This document shows, piece after piece, positions 17,228 to 25,713 of a stretch of 64,000 nt of DNA. A program made the position numbers and the translations under genes. This DNA comes from Haloferax mucosum ATCC BAA-1512 (lineage in GTDB: Archaea > Halobacteriota > Halobacteria > Halobacteriales > Haloferacaceae). The DNA lies in the NCBI RefSeq assembly GCF_000337815.1, contig NZ_AOLN01000001.1, forward strand, positions 124,001 to 188,000, in the 5' to 3' direction. The number at the start of each line of letters is the position of its first letter. Position 1 is the first letter of the stretch. Under the pieces are notes generated by a model. That model made no database searches. It was not told the DNA's origin and saw nothing but the letters and a program-made list of their open reading frames with translations.

Positions 17228-17620
17228 CTACAGTATCGAGACGTTCAGATTGCCGTTCCTCGTGAAGGCGTTGTACGACACGTCGAACACGGTTTCGAAG
17301 GGGGTCTTCCCGCCGGATGGGACGGTCACTTCTTGTGTTTTGACCGACTCTTCGTCTTTGATTTCGATTCGGATTTCGACCGTGACGACCCGCTCCGACT
17401 CGGCGTCGTTGACGATGTCGCCGAAGACACGAACGCGGCCGTCCTCAGTCGCCTCGAAATCGACCGCCGAGACGCGGACCGGTGGCACCTCTGGCGTCTC
17501 GCGTGGCTTGCCGGCCGGTGCCTCGGGCGGATTTCGCGGTCCTGTCGCCCCGGGAAGCCCGCTGAGACAGCCCGACGAGAGGCCGACTGCGACCACTCCG
17601 AGGAAGCGTCGTCGCTCCAT
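17228..17620 (-). CDS. Small Tat lipoprotein antisense-placed between XPB and Bax1
   Basis: 130 residues. The N-terminus is MERRRFLGVVAVGLSSGC: a twin-arginine-like signal with lipobox Cys18. After a Pro-rich linker a beta-rich domain runs about 50-130 (VSAVDFEATEDGRVRVFGDIVNDAESERVVTVEIRIEI), like an FxLYD-type immunoglobulin fold. Likely lipid-anchored outside the membrane. It converges with XPB (two bases between stop codons) and is divergent from Bax1. No link to DNA repair is suggested by the sequence. Confidence 0.8.
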   Translation of the reverse strand: MERRRFLGVVAVGLSSGCLSGLPGATGPRNPPEAPAGKPRETPEVPPVRVSAVDFEATEDGRVRVFGDIVNDAESERVVTVEIRIEIKDEESVKTQEVTVPSGGKTPFETVFDVSYNAFTRNGNLNVSIL

Positions 17621-17765
17621 ACGCTGGCGTCCGGCGGAGACGCAATGAACCTTGCCGTCCGTGACTCGACTGCGAATGCGCTTTGTCGTCGGCGTTGTTG
17701 CCGTCGTCGTCACCACATTGCAATCGCCCGAGTCGCTTTTGTCCGGCGCGCTCCTCGTGGCGAGC

Positions 17766-19268
17766 GTGTTGACGAAGGACCTCCTTCGCGTGTCGAGAGC
17801 GGGCGGTGGCTACCACCCGCAGTTCGCGGCGCGAAGCGACCGCCCGCTCGCCGCGAAGGCCATCGGCGCGTTCCAGCGCCACGTCGGCGAGTCCAGAGCC
17901 GACCTCGACGACGCCCTCGAAGCGCTCGAAGCCGAGGCCGACGATTTCAAGCTCGCCAGAGGCCTCGCCTCACTGCTCGACCGCGAGGCCGTCTTCGAGA
18001 CCCGTGCGCCACTGCCACCGGTCCGCGTCCGCCGCGCCGCGTTCGAGGCGGCGATGGCGGTCGGCGGCGTTACGACCCCAGTCGAGCGAGCCGCGGCGCT
18101 TGACCGCGCGGCCGACTCGCTCGGCTCGACCTCCGACGCGGTGGACGACTCGTTGACGGCGGACCGCGAAGTGGAGCAAATCCTCACCGACTTCGACCCA
18201 CGGTGGACGCCAGACGAGTTGCTCACGCAGTACAACCTCTCGTTGGCGCAGACTGCTCTTTTCGACGCGACCGAGGTCCACATCCGAAGTTCCGACCCGA
18301 AAGCGGTCGTCTCGGCAGTCAAACGACTCCGACTGATGTACGAGGTCCAGAAGACCGACGCGGGCCGCGAAGTCGTCGTCACCGGTCCCGACGCGCTCTT
18401 CCAGCGAACCCGACGGTACGGGACCGCCTTCGCCCGGTTGCTCCGGTCTGTCGCAACTGCGGGCGAGTGGCGACTCGTGGCGACTATCGACGACCGCGGG
18501 ACGGAACGCGAACTGGTGCTCACGAGCGACGACGTATCCGTCCCCGGCGTCGAACCGATGGCCGAACCGAGTTTCGACAGCGATGTCGAAGCCGACTTCG
18601 CCGCCCGCGTCCGCGGTCTCGACCTCGATTGGTCGCTCGTCAGGGAGCCAGCGCCGCTCGAAACCGGGACGAGCGTGATGATTCCGGACTTCGCGTTCGA
18701 GTATCGCCACGCAGACCGCCGCGTCTTCTTCGAAATCATGGGCTTTTGGACCCCCGAGTACGTCGAAAAGAAACTCGGGCAACTCGCCGACGTCGAGGAC
18801 GTGGCACTCGTCGTCGCCGTGGACGAATCTCTCGGCGTCGGCGAGGAAATCGCCGCCCGCGACCACCGTGTCGTCCCGTACTCCGGGTCCGTGCGGGTGA
18901 AAGACGTCATCGACGTGCTCCGGGAGTACGAAGCCGACCTTGTCGCCGACGCGGCCGCATCGCTTCCGGCGACGCTCACCCCCGACGAGAACGTCGTTTC
19001 CCTCGCCGACCTCGCGGACGCTCACGGGGTCTCCGTGGACGCCCTCGCGGACGTTTCGTTCCCCGACCACGAACTCGTCGGTCGGACGTTGATTCGTCCC
19101 GAAACGCTCGATGCTGTCGCCGAGGCGGTCGAACCCGGATTGTCGCTGTCGGCGGTCGAGTCTGTCCTCTCGGCACACGGGCTCGACGACGCGAGCGCGG
19201 TGCTCTCGCGGCTCGGCTACCGCGTCGAATGGGACGGATTGAGCGGCGGAACGGTCCGAGAGAAATAA
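17766..19268 (+). CDS. Bax1 (DUF790) nuclease, partner of XPB
   Basis: 500 residues from the GTG at 17766, which gives the family's typical start LTKDLLRVSRAGGGYHPQF. An upstream extension to 17652 would add a spurious hydrophobic stretch. The C-terminal half has a PD-(D/E)XK-like site: IPDFAFE at 306-312, EIMGFW at 323-328 and lysines in VEKKL. In studied archaea Bax1 binds XPB and cuts at repair bubbles, replacing XPG. XPB lies just upstream; a TTTT-containing box near 17737 is at promoter distance, so the two genes may be separately transcribed. Confidence 0.9.
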   Translation: MLTKDLLRVSRAGGGYHPQFAARSDRPLAAKAIGAFQRHVGESRADLDDALEALEAEADDFKLARGLASLLDREAVFETRAPLPPVRVRRAAFEAAMAVGGVTTPVERAAALDRAADSLGSTSDAVDDSLTADREVEQILTDFDPRWTPDELLTQYNLSLAQTALFDATEVHIRSSDPKAVVSAVKRLRLMYEVQKTDAGREVVVTGPDALFQRTRRYGTAFARLLRSVATAGEWRLVATIDDRGTERELVLTSDDVSVPGVEPMAEPSFDSDVEADFAARVRGLDLDWSLVREPAPLETGTSVMIPDFAFEYRHADRRVFFEIMGFWTPEYVEKKLGQLADVEDVALVVAVDESLGVGEEIAARDHRVVPYSGSVRVKDVIDVLREYEADLVADAAASLPATLTPDENVVSLADLADAHGVSVDALADVSFPDHELVGRTLIRPETLDAVAEAVEPGLSLSAVESVLSAHGLDDASAVLSRLGYRVEWDGLSGGTVREK

Positions 19269-19302
19269 TCCTGAGTCGGCTTCCTCCGCCGAAAACGGCG
19301 TG

Positions 19303-19839
19303 TTAGTCGAGTTTGACGAGTTCTTCTTGGCGACCCTTGGGGACGGTCGAGCGAAGTTCGCCGTGGAGATAGAGACCGACGCCGAGCGGTTCGCGTTCGC
19401 CGGCGAGTTCGTGAGCGGCGGTGAGGTAGCCCCAGTCACCCTCCCACCAGTCGAGTTGTTGGTCGTGGCCCGCGACGAACGCCGTTGCCTCACCCGGACT
19501 CAGTTCGATGACGTTTTTCGTCGCGTCGCGGCAGAACCGCTGGACCGCGTTCGTCGAGGGTTTCCAGTGGCGCTGGCGGGTTCGGAGGATGCGCATGCCG
19601 AGGCCCTGCACTTCGATTGGGTCTACGACCTCGCCGTTGAACGCCCAAATCTTCCCCGCGCCCTTCTCCCAGAAGGTGTAGCCGTCGAACATCTTCGGAT
19701 CGATGCCGAACCGTTCGACCCACCACTCGACGACCTCGGTTCGGGTGGGTCGGGCTTCGACGACGCGCTCGTCGGGCGTCGCCGGGAGACGGTCGAACTG
19801 CTGGCCCCAGTTTTCGTCTTCGGCGGTCTCGTCTCTCAT
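19303..19839 (-). CDS. PUA-like RNA-binding protein, split partner of the m5C methyltransferase
   Basis: 178 residues. After a Trp-rich region (WVERFGIDPKMFDGYTFWEKG) the second half matches the PUA-like C-terminal domain of bacterial RsmF: LSPGEATAFVAG, then GDWGYLTAAHELAGEREPLGVGLYLHGELRSTVPKG. It probably helps RNA binding for the methyltransferase encoded immediately upstream. Its ATG at 19839 overlaps that gene's TGA by four bases (ATGA), so translation is probably coupled. Longer frames reaching 20214 are shadows of the methyltransferase. Confidence 0.82.
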   Translation of the reverse strand: MRDETAEDENWGQQFDRLPATPDERVVEARPTRTEVVEWWVERFGIDPKMFDGYTFWEKGAGKIWAFNGEVVDPIEVQGLGMRILRTRQRHWKPSTNAVQRFCRDATKNVIELSPGEATAFVAGHDQQLDWWEGDWGYLTAAHELAGEREPLGVGLYLHGELRSTVPKGRQEELVKLD

Positions 19840-20777
19840 GCGTTGACCTCCAGTTTCGCGGTGAAGAAGCCGCCCGTGTCGTTTTGATGCGGGTAGACGC
19901 GACGCGCGTTCGTGACCGAGGAGTCGTACTCGTCGTCTTCCCACTCGGTGATGCCGGGTGCGGTTTCGAAGCCATCGGGCACGTCCCACGCGACTATCTC
20001 GCAGTCCTCGCGTTCGAGCACGAAGTCGAGGACAGCCTCGTTTTCTTCGGGCGCGAACGTACAGGTGGAGTAGACGACGGTGCCGCCGGGTTTCGTCACC
20101 TGCACGGCGCGTCGGAGGATTCCTTTCTGGATGCCCGCGACGCTTGCGACGTGGTTCATGGTCCACTCGTCGAGCACGTCGGGATTCTTGCGGCAGGTGC
20201 CTTCGCAAGAACACGGCGCATCGACGAGCACGCGGTCGAACTGCTCGAAGGACCCGGACTTGTCGGGAGTTCGCTCGCCGAACGGCTTCATCGAGAAGTT
20301 GCGCGCGTCCTGATTCGACACGACGAGGTTGGTCACGCCGAGTCGTTCGGCGTTGTGCCGAAGCGCGGAGAGGCGACCGAGATTGTTGTCGTTGCCGATG
20401 AGGACGCCTTCATCGTCCATCATCGCCGCGATTTGAGTCGTCTTCGACCCGGGTGCCGCACAGGTGTCCCAGATTCGCTCGCCCGGTTGCGGGTCGAGGG
20501 CGATAGCCGGGAGCGCCGAGACCTCTTCTTGGCCGTGGAGCCAGCCGTGGAAGTACGGCCAGTTGGTGCCCGGACTGCTGTTTTCGAGCTTCAGGATACC
20601 GGGGTGCCAGTCAGTCGGTTCGTAGGCGACGCCCTCGTCGTCGAGTGCTTCGCGGGCGCGCTCCACCGTCGTTTTGATGGTGTTGACACGGACGACAGAG
20701 GGGAGGGACCGCTCGCAGGCCTCCAAGAATGCCGCCTCGTCGTCAACGAGTGGCGCGTACCGCTCAAGCGGGTTCAT
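19836..20777 (-). CDS. RsmB/NOP2/NSUN-family RNA m5C methyltransferase
   Basis: 313 residues. SAM binding: DTCAAPGSKT at 104-113. Catalytic cysteines: Cys189 in DAPCSCEG and Cys239 in STCTF, the two-cysteine arrangement of rRNA/tRNA m5C methyltransferases. It should methylate cytosine C5 in tRNA or rRNA. The usual extra RNA-binding domain is missing from the protein and is encoded by the overlapping next gene. The start MNPLERYAPL is typical; a TATA-like element around 20890 (minus strand) suggests a 5' UTR of about 90 bases. The target base cannot be inferred. Confidence 0.9.
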   Translation of the reverse strand: MNPLERYAPLVDDEAAFLEACERSLPSVVRVNTIKTTVERAREALDDEGVAYEPTDWHPGILKLENSSPGTNWPYFHGWLHGQEEVSALPAIALDPQPGERIWDTCAAPGSKTTQIAAMMDDEGVLIGNDNNLGRLSALRHNAERLGVTNLVVSNQDARNFSMKPFGERTPDKSGSFEQFDRVLVDAPCSCEGTCRKNPDVLDEWTMNHVASVAGIQKGILRRAVQVTKPGGTVVYSTCTFAPEENEAVLDFVLEREDCEIVAWDVPDGFETAPGITEWEDDEYDSSVTNARRVYPHQNDTGGFFTAKLEVNA

Positions 20778-20965
20778 GCGTGTCGATTCCGCGTGGGCGC
20801 GCTTGTCGGTTTCGGAGTGGTCGGCGCGCAACCGTCTCCCCGGTGGCGGTGTCGGCGCGGACTCTCCCCTCGTCGCGGTCGGCCCCACGTATTTATTCCT
20901 CGCTGTCTGTCCATTCCGTGCACACAGCCGTCGGATTTACCTCACGTGGGCGAGGATGTTCACAC

Positions 20966-21712
20966 ATGGCACGAATTCACGTTCTCGCTGACGAACTCAC
21001 GGACCAACTCGACTCACCGACGATGGTCGAAGGACTTCCGGGCGTCGGACTCGTCGGGAAGATTGCGGCGGACCACCTCGTCGAAGCGTTCGACATGACA
21101 CACTACGGTGACGCGTTCTGCGACGGGATTCCGGACGTTGCGGTCTACATGGAAGACGACCCGGAACTGCACCCGCCAGTTCGACTCTACGCCGACGCCG
21201 AACGGAACCTGCTCGTCCTCCAAAGCGACATCCCGATTCGCCCCGACGCGGCGACGGAACTCGCGGGGTGTCTCGGGTCGTGGTTCGACGAACTCGACGT
21301 GCTCCCGATTTTCCTCTCCGGCATCGCTCGGGAGAAATCGGCGGACACTCCGGCGCTCTACGGCGTCGGAACGGGCGGCGCGGCTGAGCACCTGACTGCG
21401 GCGGGTATCGACAACCCCACCGAAACCGGACTCGTCTCGGGACCGACCGGCGCGCTCCTCAGCAACGCCGTGGCCGTCGGTCGGCCCGCGCTCGGTCTCA
21501 TCGTGGAGTCGGACCCGCAGTTCCCCGACCCTGAAGCCGCACGCGTGGTTATCAAGCAGGGAATCGAACCGCTGACTGGCATCGAGGTCCCCGTCGATGA
21601 CCTCGTCGATAGGACGACCGAGATTCGGGAGGCGAAAGAGCAGTTAGCCCGCCGCATGCAACAGTCAGACGAAGAGAGCACGCAGGCGCGGCCGCTGGGG
21701 ATGTACCAGTAG
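20966..21712 (+). CDS. PAC2-family protein (proteasome assembly chaperone 2-like)
   Basis: 248 residues. The N-terminus has MVEGLPGVGLVGKIAADHLVEAF and later YGVGTGGAAEHLTAAG and GLVSGPTGALLSNA, the glycine-rich blocks of the PAC2 fold. The extreme C-terminus carries an HxYx-like tail (RPLGMYQ), as archaeal PbaA/PbaB homologues use for proteasome binding; this parallel is tentative. Archaeal PAC2 proteins are studied as possible proteasome-associated chaperones. A TATA-like GATTTACC near 20934 supports the ATG at 20966. Confidence 0.88.
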   Translation: MARIHVLADELTDQLDSPTMVEGLPGVGLVGKIAADHLVEAFDMTHYGDAFCDGIPDVAVYMEDDPELHPPVRLYADAERNLLVLQSDIPIRPDAATELAGCLGSWFDELDVLPIFLSGIAREKSADTPALYGVGTGGAAEHLTAAGIDNPTETGLVSGPTGALLSNAVAVGRPALGLIVESDPQFPDPEAARVVIKQGIEPLTGIEVPVDDLVDRTTEIREAKEQLARRMQQSDEESTQARPLGMYQ

Positions 21713-21851
21713 GCGACGCGATTCCGTAACCAGCCGCCGACATCGTTCCAAAACTGTCACTGCGGTCCCCGCAACGGGCGGCATCGGTGAGAAAGGTTTC
21801 GGCCCGGCGGCAGTCTACACTCTTAAGCCGTATCGGACACTTCTCCCGCCC

Positions 21852-22559
21852 ATGAGCGACGACCCTGCCGAGTCGGTCACGGACGCATCCACAGAATCCG
21901 ACGCTGAGACGGACGCTGACGCGGAACGGTCGGCGACCGCGGATGCGGCCGCGTCCGACGACGCGGCTTCCGAGGCGGTAACCGACGAGGAGCCAACCGA
22001 CGAGCAAACTGGCGAGGCGGCCGCCGACGAGGTCACGGTTTCCGACCGCGTCGCCGAGTACGACGACGACCTCGCGGCCGAGGTCGCGGCGCTCGAATCC
22101 CGCATCGCCGACCTCGAAGCCGAACGTGACGAGGCTGAAGCGACCGCCGAAGACCTCGAATCGCGCCTCAAGCGCACGCAGGCGGACTTCCAGAACTACA
22201 AGAAGCGAGCCAAGAAGCGCCAACAGCAGATCAAAGACCGCGCGACGGAGGACTTCGTAGAACGCGTCGTGACGGTCCGCGACAACCTCGTGCGCGCGCT
22301 CGACCAAGACGAAGACGCCGACATCCGCGGCGGCATCGAATCGACGCTCAAGGAGTTCGACCGCATCCTCGACTCCGAGAACGTCGAAGTCATCGACCCC
22401 GAACCGGGGACCGACGTTGACCCGGAGCGACACGAAGTGATGATGCGCGTCGAAAGCGACCAGCCTGTGGACACCATCGCCGACGTGTTCCAACCCGGCT
22501 ACGAGATGGCCGACAAGGTCATCCGGGCCGCACAGGTCACCGTCAGCAAAGACGCGTAG
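21852..22559 (+). CDS. grpE: Nucleotide exchange factor GrpE
   Basis: 235 residues. Residues 1-70 are an acidic, Ala/Asp/Thr-rich tail. A coiled coil follows (about 75-125, LESRIADLEAERDEAEATAEDLESRLKRTQADFQNYKKR), then the GrpE beta domain ending VFQPGYEMADKVIRAAQVTVSK, the family signature. GrpE speeds ADP release from DnaK, whose gene lies one gene downstream. A TCTTAAG box centred near 21825 is 27 bases before the ATG. Confidence 0.95.
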   Translation: MSDDPAESVTDASTESDAETDADAERSATADAAASDDAASEAVTDEEPTDEQTGEAAADEVTVSDRVAEYDDDLAAEVAALESRIADLEAERDEAEATAEDLESRLKRTQADFQNYKKRAKKRQQQIKDRATEDFVERVVTVRDNLVRALDQDEDADIRGGIESTLKEFDRILDSENVEVIDPEPGTDVDPERHEVMMRVESDQPVDTIADVFQPGYEMADKVIRAAQVTVSKDA

Positions 22560-22718
22560 CCGACGCCGCAACGACGCTGAAACGATTCCACAACGACACC
22601 GAACGGACGAACGCGTAGGGAAACGCGACACCGCCGCACACCGAGATGGCGGGATTTGACCCGTCTCGGGCGTGTGAACCGGCGAGGACTTTTGTTCTCA
22701 CCTGACCATCACTCTCTC

Positions 22719-23501
22719 ATGCGACTTCGTCCACGTCGGGACCAACCAACTGTTCGGGTTACGCAACACGGCGACCCCGTTGACGACGACCTCCTTTTCG
22801 TGCTCGGATGGGGGAATAAACCGACTCACCGGAGCGTCGAGTGGCTCATCGACCGACTCGCATACGAGGGCTACCGCGTCCACGCCGTCGAACTCCCGAC
22901 GAACGGGTGGGACTTCGACAGCCAGTACGTCGACCCGGTTCGCGCCTACGCGCTTGACCGCGACATCGACCTCGTGCTTAGCCACAGCACCGGCGGCCTC
23001 GTCGCGGCTCACCTCGACCTCGCGGTCAGGAACGTCTTTCTGAGCCCGTGGTGGGGGATGTCCTTCGACGGGCTGGACGGTCTCCTCTTCCCGCTTTTCG
23101 TCCGAATGCCGACGACGAGACCGTTCGTTCCGAGCGGTATCTCCCGCGACGCCCTCGGCGAGTTGAAACTCGCGGCCGAAGTATCCGACGCCCCGGACAA
23201 CGTCTCGCCCGCGTTCCTCCGAACGATTCACGAGGCACAGCAATCGTTACCGCCGTTCAATCGGAGGGACGTGGTCTTTGTGTCTCTCTCGGACCGCGTC
23301 GTAGACGTGCGAGCAATCGGCGACCGGACGCCGGCCTCGAATCTCGTCGCGTACGACGGCGGCCACGAGTGCTTCGCCAGCGAAGGCCGCGAACGAACGT
23401 TCTCGAACGTCCTCGCCGTCCTCGAACGCGGTGTCGAGGCGGTCCCGAACGCCGACGACGACGCACGCGATGGAACCGAGCGACCACCGTCAGCGGGCTA
23501 A
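22719..23501 (+). CDS. Alpha/beta hydrolase-like protein between grpE and dnaK
   Basis: 260 residues. The nucleophile elbow is SHSTGG with Ser90, preceded by FVLGWGNKPTHRS (strand and oxyanion region). The catalytic His is probably in YDGGHECF near residue 225, and an Asp may come from SLSDRVVDV. The substrate is unknown. A TTTTG box about 28 bases upstream of the ATG at 22719 supports this start over the longer frame. It is on the same strand as grpE and dnaK and may be incidental to the chaperone cluster. Confidence 0.82.
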   Translation: MRLRPRRDQPTVRVTQHGDPVDDDLLFVLGWGNKPTHRSVEWLIDRLAYEGYRVHAVELPTNGWDFDSQYVDPVRAYALDRDIDLVLSHSTGGLVAAHLDLAVRNVFLSPWWGMSFDGLDGLLFPLFVRMPTTRPFVPSGISRDALGELKLAAEVSDAPDNVSPAFLRTIHEAQQSLPPFNRRDVVFVSLSDRVVDVRAIGDRTPASNLVAYDGGHECFASEGRERTFSNVLAVLERGVEAVPNADDDARDGTERPPSAG

Positions 23502-23549
23502 GTAGCGACACTTGGTCTCTTCGCGGCCAAAAATTATTGAAAAATTGAA

Positions 23550-23557
23550 CTTTAAAT
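23550..23557 (+). promoter_or_regulatory. Distal promoter box upstream of dnaK
   Basis: CTTTAAAT after a run of A-rich sequence (GAAAAATTGAA). At standard spacing it would start a transcript near 23580, giving a 5' UTR of about 130 bases before dnaK. One of two candidate dnaK promoters, possibly the heat-inducible one; this is a guess from position. Confidence 0.4.
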
Positions 23558-23675
23558 CCACGAGCGATGGGTTCGGCGGTTCTACATAAATCGACCGACC
23601 TGTTTCGACGCGAGATTTCAAAATCGCAAGACAGCGGCGACCTCAACTCACGCCGTGTGTCGCAGTATCTAGTAA

Positions 23676-23683
23676 CCTTTAAC
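23676..23683 (+). promoter_or_regulatory. Proximal promoter box of dnaK
   Basis: CCTTTAAC about 30 bases before the dnaK ATG at 23711, the right place for a leaderless transcript. Confidence 0.45.
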
Positions 23684-23710
23684 CGGCAAAAGACGGTATT
23701 TGCGGGCAAG

Positions 23711-25570
23711 ATGGCGAGCAACAAGATTCTGGGTATCGACCTCGGTACCACGAACAGCGCGTTCGCGGTAATGGAGGGCGGCGACCCGGAGATTATCGTG
23801 AACGCAGAAGGCGACCGAACGACCCCATCCGTCGTCGCGTTCACCGACGATGGTGAGCGACTGGTGGGCAAGCCGGCGAAGAACCAGGCTATCCAGAACC
23901 CTGAGCACACCATCCGCTCCATCAAGCGCCACATGGGCGACGACGGATACACCGTCGATATCGAGGGCGAGGAGTACACGCCGGAGCAGATTTCGGCGAT
24001 GATTCTCCAGAAGATCAAGCGCGACGCCGAAGATTACCTCGGCGACGAAGTCGAGAAGGCGGTCATCACCGTCCCCGCGTACTTCAACGACAAACAGCGT
24101 CAGGCGACGAAAGACGCCGGCGAAATCGCGGGTCTCGAAGTCGAGCGCATCGTCAACGAGCCGACCGCGGCGTCGATGGCGTACGGTCTCGACGACGAGT
24201 CGAACCAGACGGTGCTCGTCTACGACCTCGGTGGCGGTACCTTCGACGTTTCTGTTCTCGACCTCGGTGGCGGCGTCTACGAAGTCGTTGCGACGAACGG
24301 GGACAACGAACTCGGCGGCGACGACTGGGACGAAGCGATCATCGACTGGCTCGCCACGGAGTTCGAAAACGACCACGGTATCGACCTCCGCGAGGACCGA
24401 CAGGCCCTCCAGCGCCTGAAGGATGCGGCCGAAGAGGCCAAAATCGAACTCTCCTCGCGCAAGGAGACGACCATCAACCTCCCGTTCATCACGGCGACTG
24501 ACTCCGGTCCGGTCCACCTCGAATACGACCTGACGCGCGCGAAGTTCGAATCCCTCACGACGGACCTCATCGACCGCACCGTCGAACCGACAGAGCAGGC
24601 GCTCGAAGACGCCGGCTACGACAAAGACGACATCGACGACGTCATCCTCGTCGGCGGTTCGACCCGCATGCCGCAGGTCCTCGACAAGGTCGAAGACATC
24701 CTCGGCTCCGAGCCGAAAAAGTCCGTCAACCCCGACGAGGCGGTCGCCCTCGGCGCGGCAATTCAGGGTGGCGTCCTCGGCGGCGAGGTTGACGACATCG
24801 TTCTCCTCGACGTGACGCCGCTGTCGCTCGGTATCGAGGTCAAGGGCGGTCTCTTCGAGCGTCTCATCGAGAAGAACACGACCATCCCGACAGAGGAATC
24901 CAAGATCTTCACCACCGCGGCCGACAACCAGACGACGGTGCAGGTCCGCGTCTTCCAGGGTGAACGCGAGATGGCCGAAGACAACGAACTCCTCGGCGAG
25001 TTCACGCTCTCGGGTATCCCGCCGGCACCGGCCGGAACGCCGCAGATCGAAGTCGGCTTCAACATCGACGAAAACGGTATCGTCAACGTCTCCGCCGAGG
25101 ACAAAGGCTCCGGCAACGCCGAGTCCATCACCATCGAAGGCGGCGCTGGTCTCTCCGACGACGAAATCGACCGCATGCAGCAGGAGGCCGAACAGCACGC
25201 AGAAGAGGACAAAGAGCGCCGCCGCGCCGTCGAAGCCCGCAACGAGGCCGAAGGCGCGGTCCAGCGCGCAGAGACGCTCCTCGAAGAGAACGAAGAGAAC
25301 GTTGACGACGAACTCCGCGCCGACATCGAAGCGGCTATCGAGGACGTGGAAGCGGTCCTCGAAGACGACGACGCGAGCACGGACGAACTCGAAGACGTGA
25401 CCGAAGACCTCTCGAAGGAACTACAGGAGATCGGAAAGCGCATGTACCAACAGCAGGCGCAAGCGCAGGCCGGCGGTCCCGGCGGCGCTGGTGGCCCCGG
25501 CGGTGCCGATGTCGATCCGGAAGACTTCGTTGACGCGGACGCGGACTTCGAAGACGAAGAAGACGAGTAA
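23711..25570 (+). CDS. dnaK: Hsp70 chaperone DnaK
   Basis: 619 residues starting [18 protein letters not shown]. The Hsp70 signatures are all present: IDLGTTNS at the N-terminus, [15 protein letters not shown], and [13 protein letters not shown]. The linker [17 protein letters not shown] leads to the substrate domain, then a helical lid and a Gly/Pro-rich tail ending in acidic residues (EDEEDE). It binds unfolded proteins with ATP, helped by DnaJ and GrpE encoded next to it. A 48-residue longer frame upstream lacks homology and is rejected. Archaeal DnaK is thought to be an ancient acquisition from bacteria. Confidence 0.98.
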   Translation: MASNKILGIDLGTTNSAFAVMEGGDPEIIVNAEGDRTTPSVVAFTDDGERLVGKPAKNQAIQNPEHTIRSIKRHMGDDGYTVDIEGEEYTPEQISAMILQKIKRDAEDYLGDEVEKAVITVPAYFNDKQRQATKDAGEIAGLEVERIVNEPTAASMAYGLDDESNQTVLVYDLGGGTFDVSVLDLGGGVYEVVATNGDNELGGDDWDEAIIDWLATEFENDHGIDLREDRQALQRLKDAAEEAKIELSSRKETTINLPFITATDSGPVHLEYDLTRAKFESLTTDLIDRTVEPTEQALEDAGYDKDDIDDVILVGGSTRMPQVLDKVEDILGSEPKKSVNPDEAVALGAAIQGGVLGGEVDDIVLLDVTPLSLGIEVKGGLFERLIEKNTTIPTEESKIFTTAADNQTTVQVRVFQGEREMAEDNELLGEFTLSGIPPAPAGTPQIEVGFNIDENGIVNVSAEDKGSGNAESITIEGGAGLSDDEIDRMQQEAEQHAEEDKERRRAVEARNEAEGAVQRAETLLEENEENVDDELRADIEAAIEDVEAVLEDDDASTDELEDVTEDLSKELQEIGKRMYQQQAQAQAGGPGGAGGPGGADVDPEDFVDADADFEDEEDE

Positions 25571-25713
25571 TCGAATTCCCCGACACCGCCGCTTTCGGCG
25601 GGTCCATTCGGGCGGTGAAAACGGACCGCGTCGTCGGTCCTGACGCCGCTCGCGCTCGCCGATACGGGAGACGCACTTTTCAAATACCTTCACCGGTTAC
25701 AACATAGCAACTG

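Noticed and set aside
23669-25198. 509-residue antisense frame over dnaK, and similar long antisense frames over gyrA, gyrB and ligA
   Set aside because: These are codon-bias shadows. High GC in third positions removes stop codons from the opposite strand. They have no recognised domains and no promoter, while the sense genes are unmistakable.
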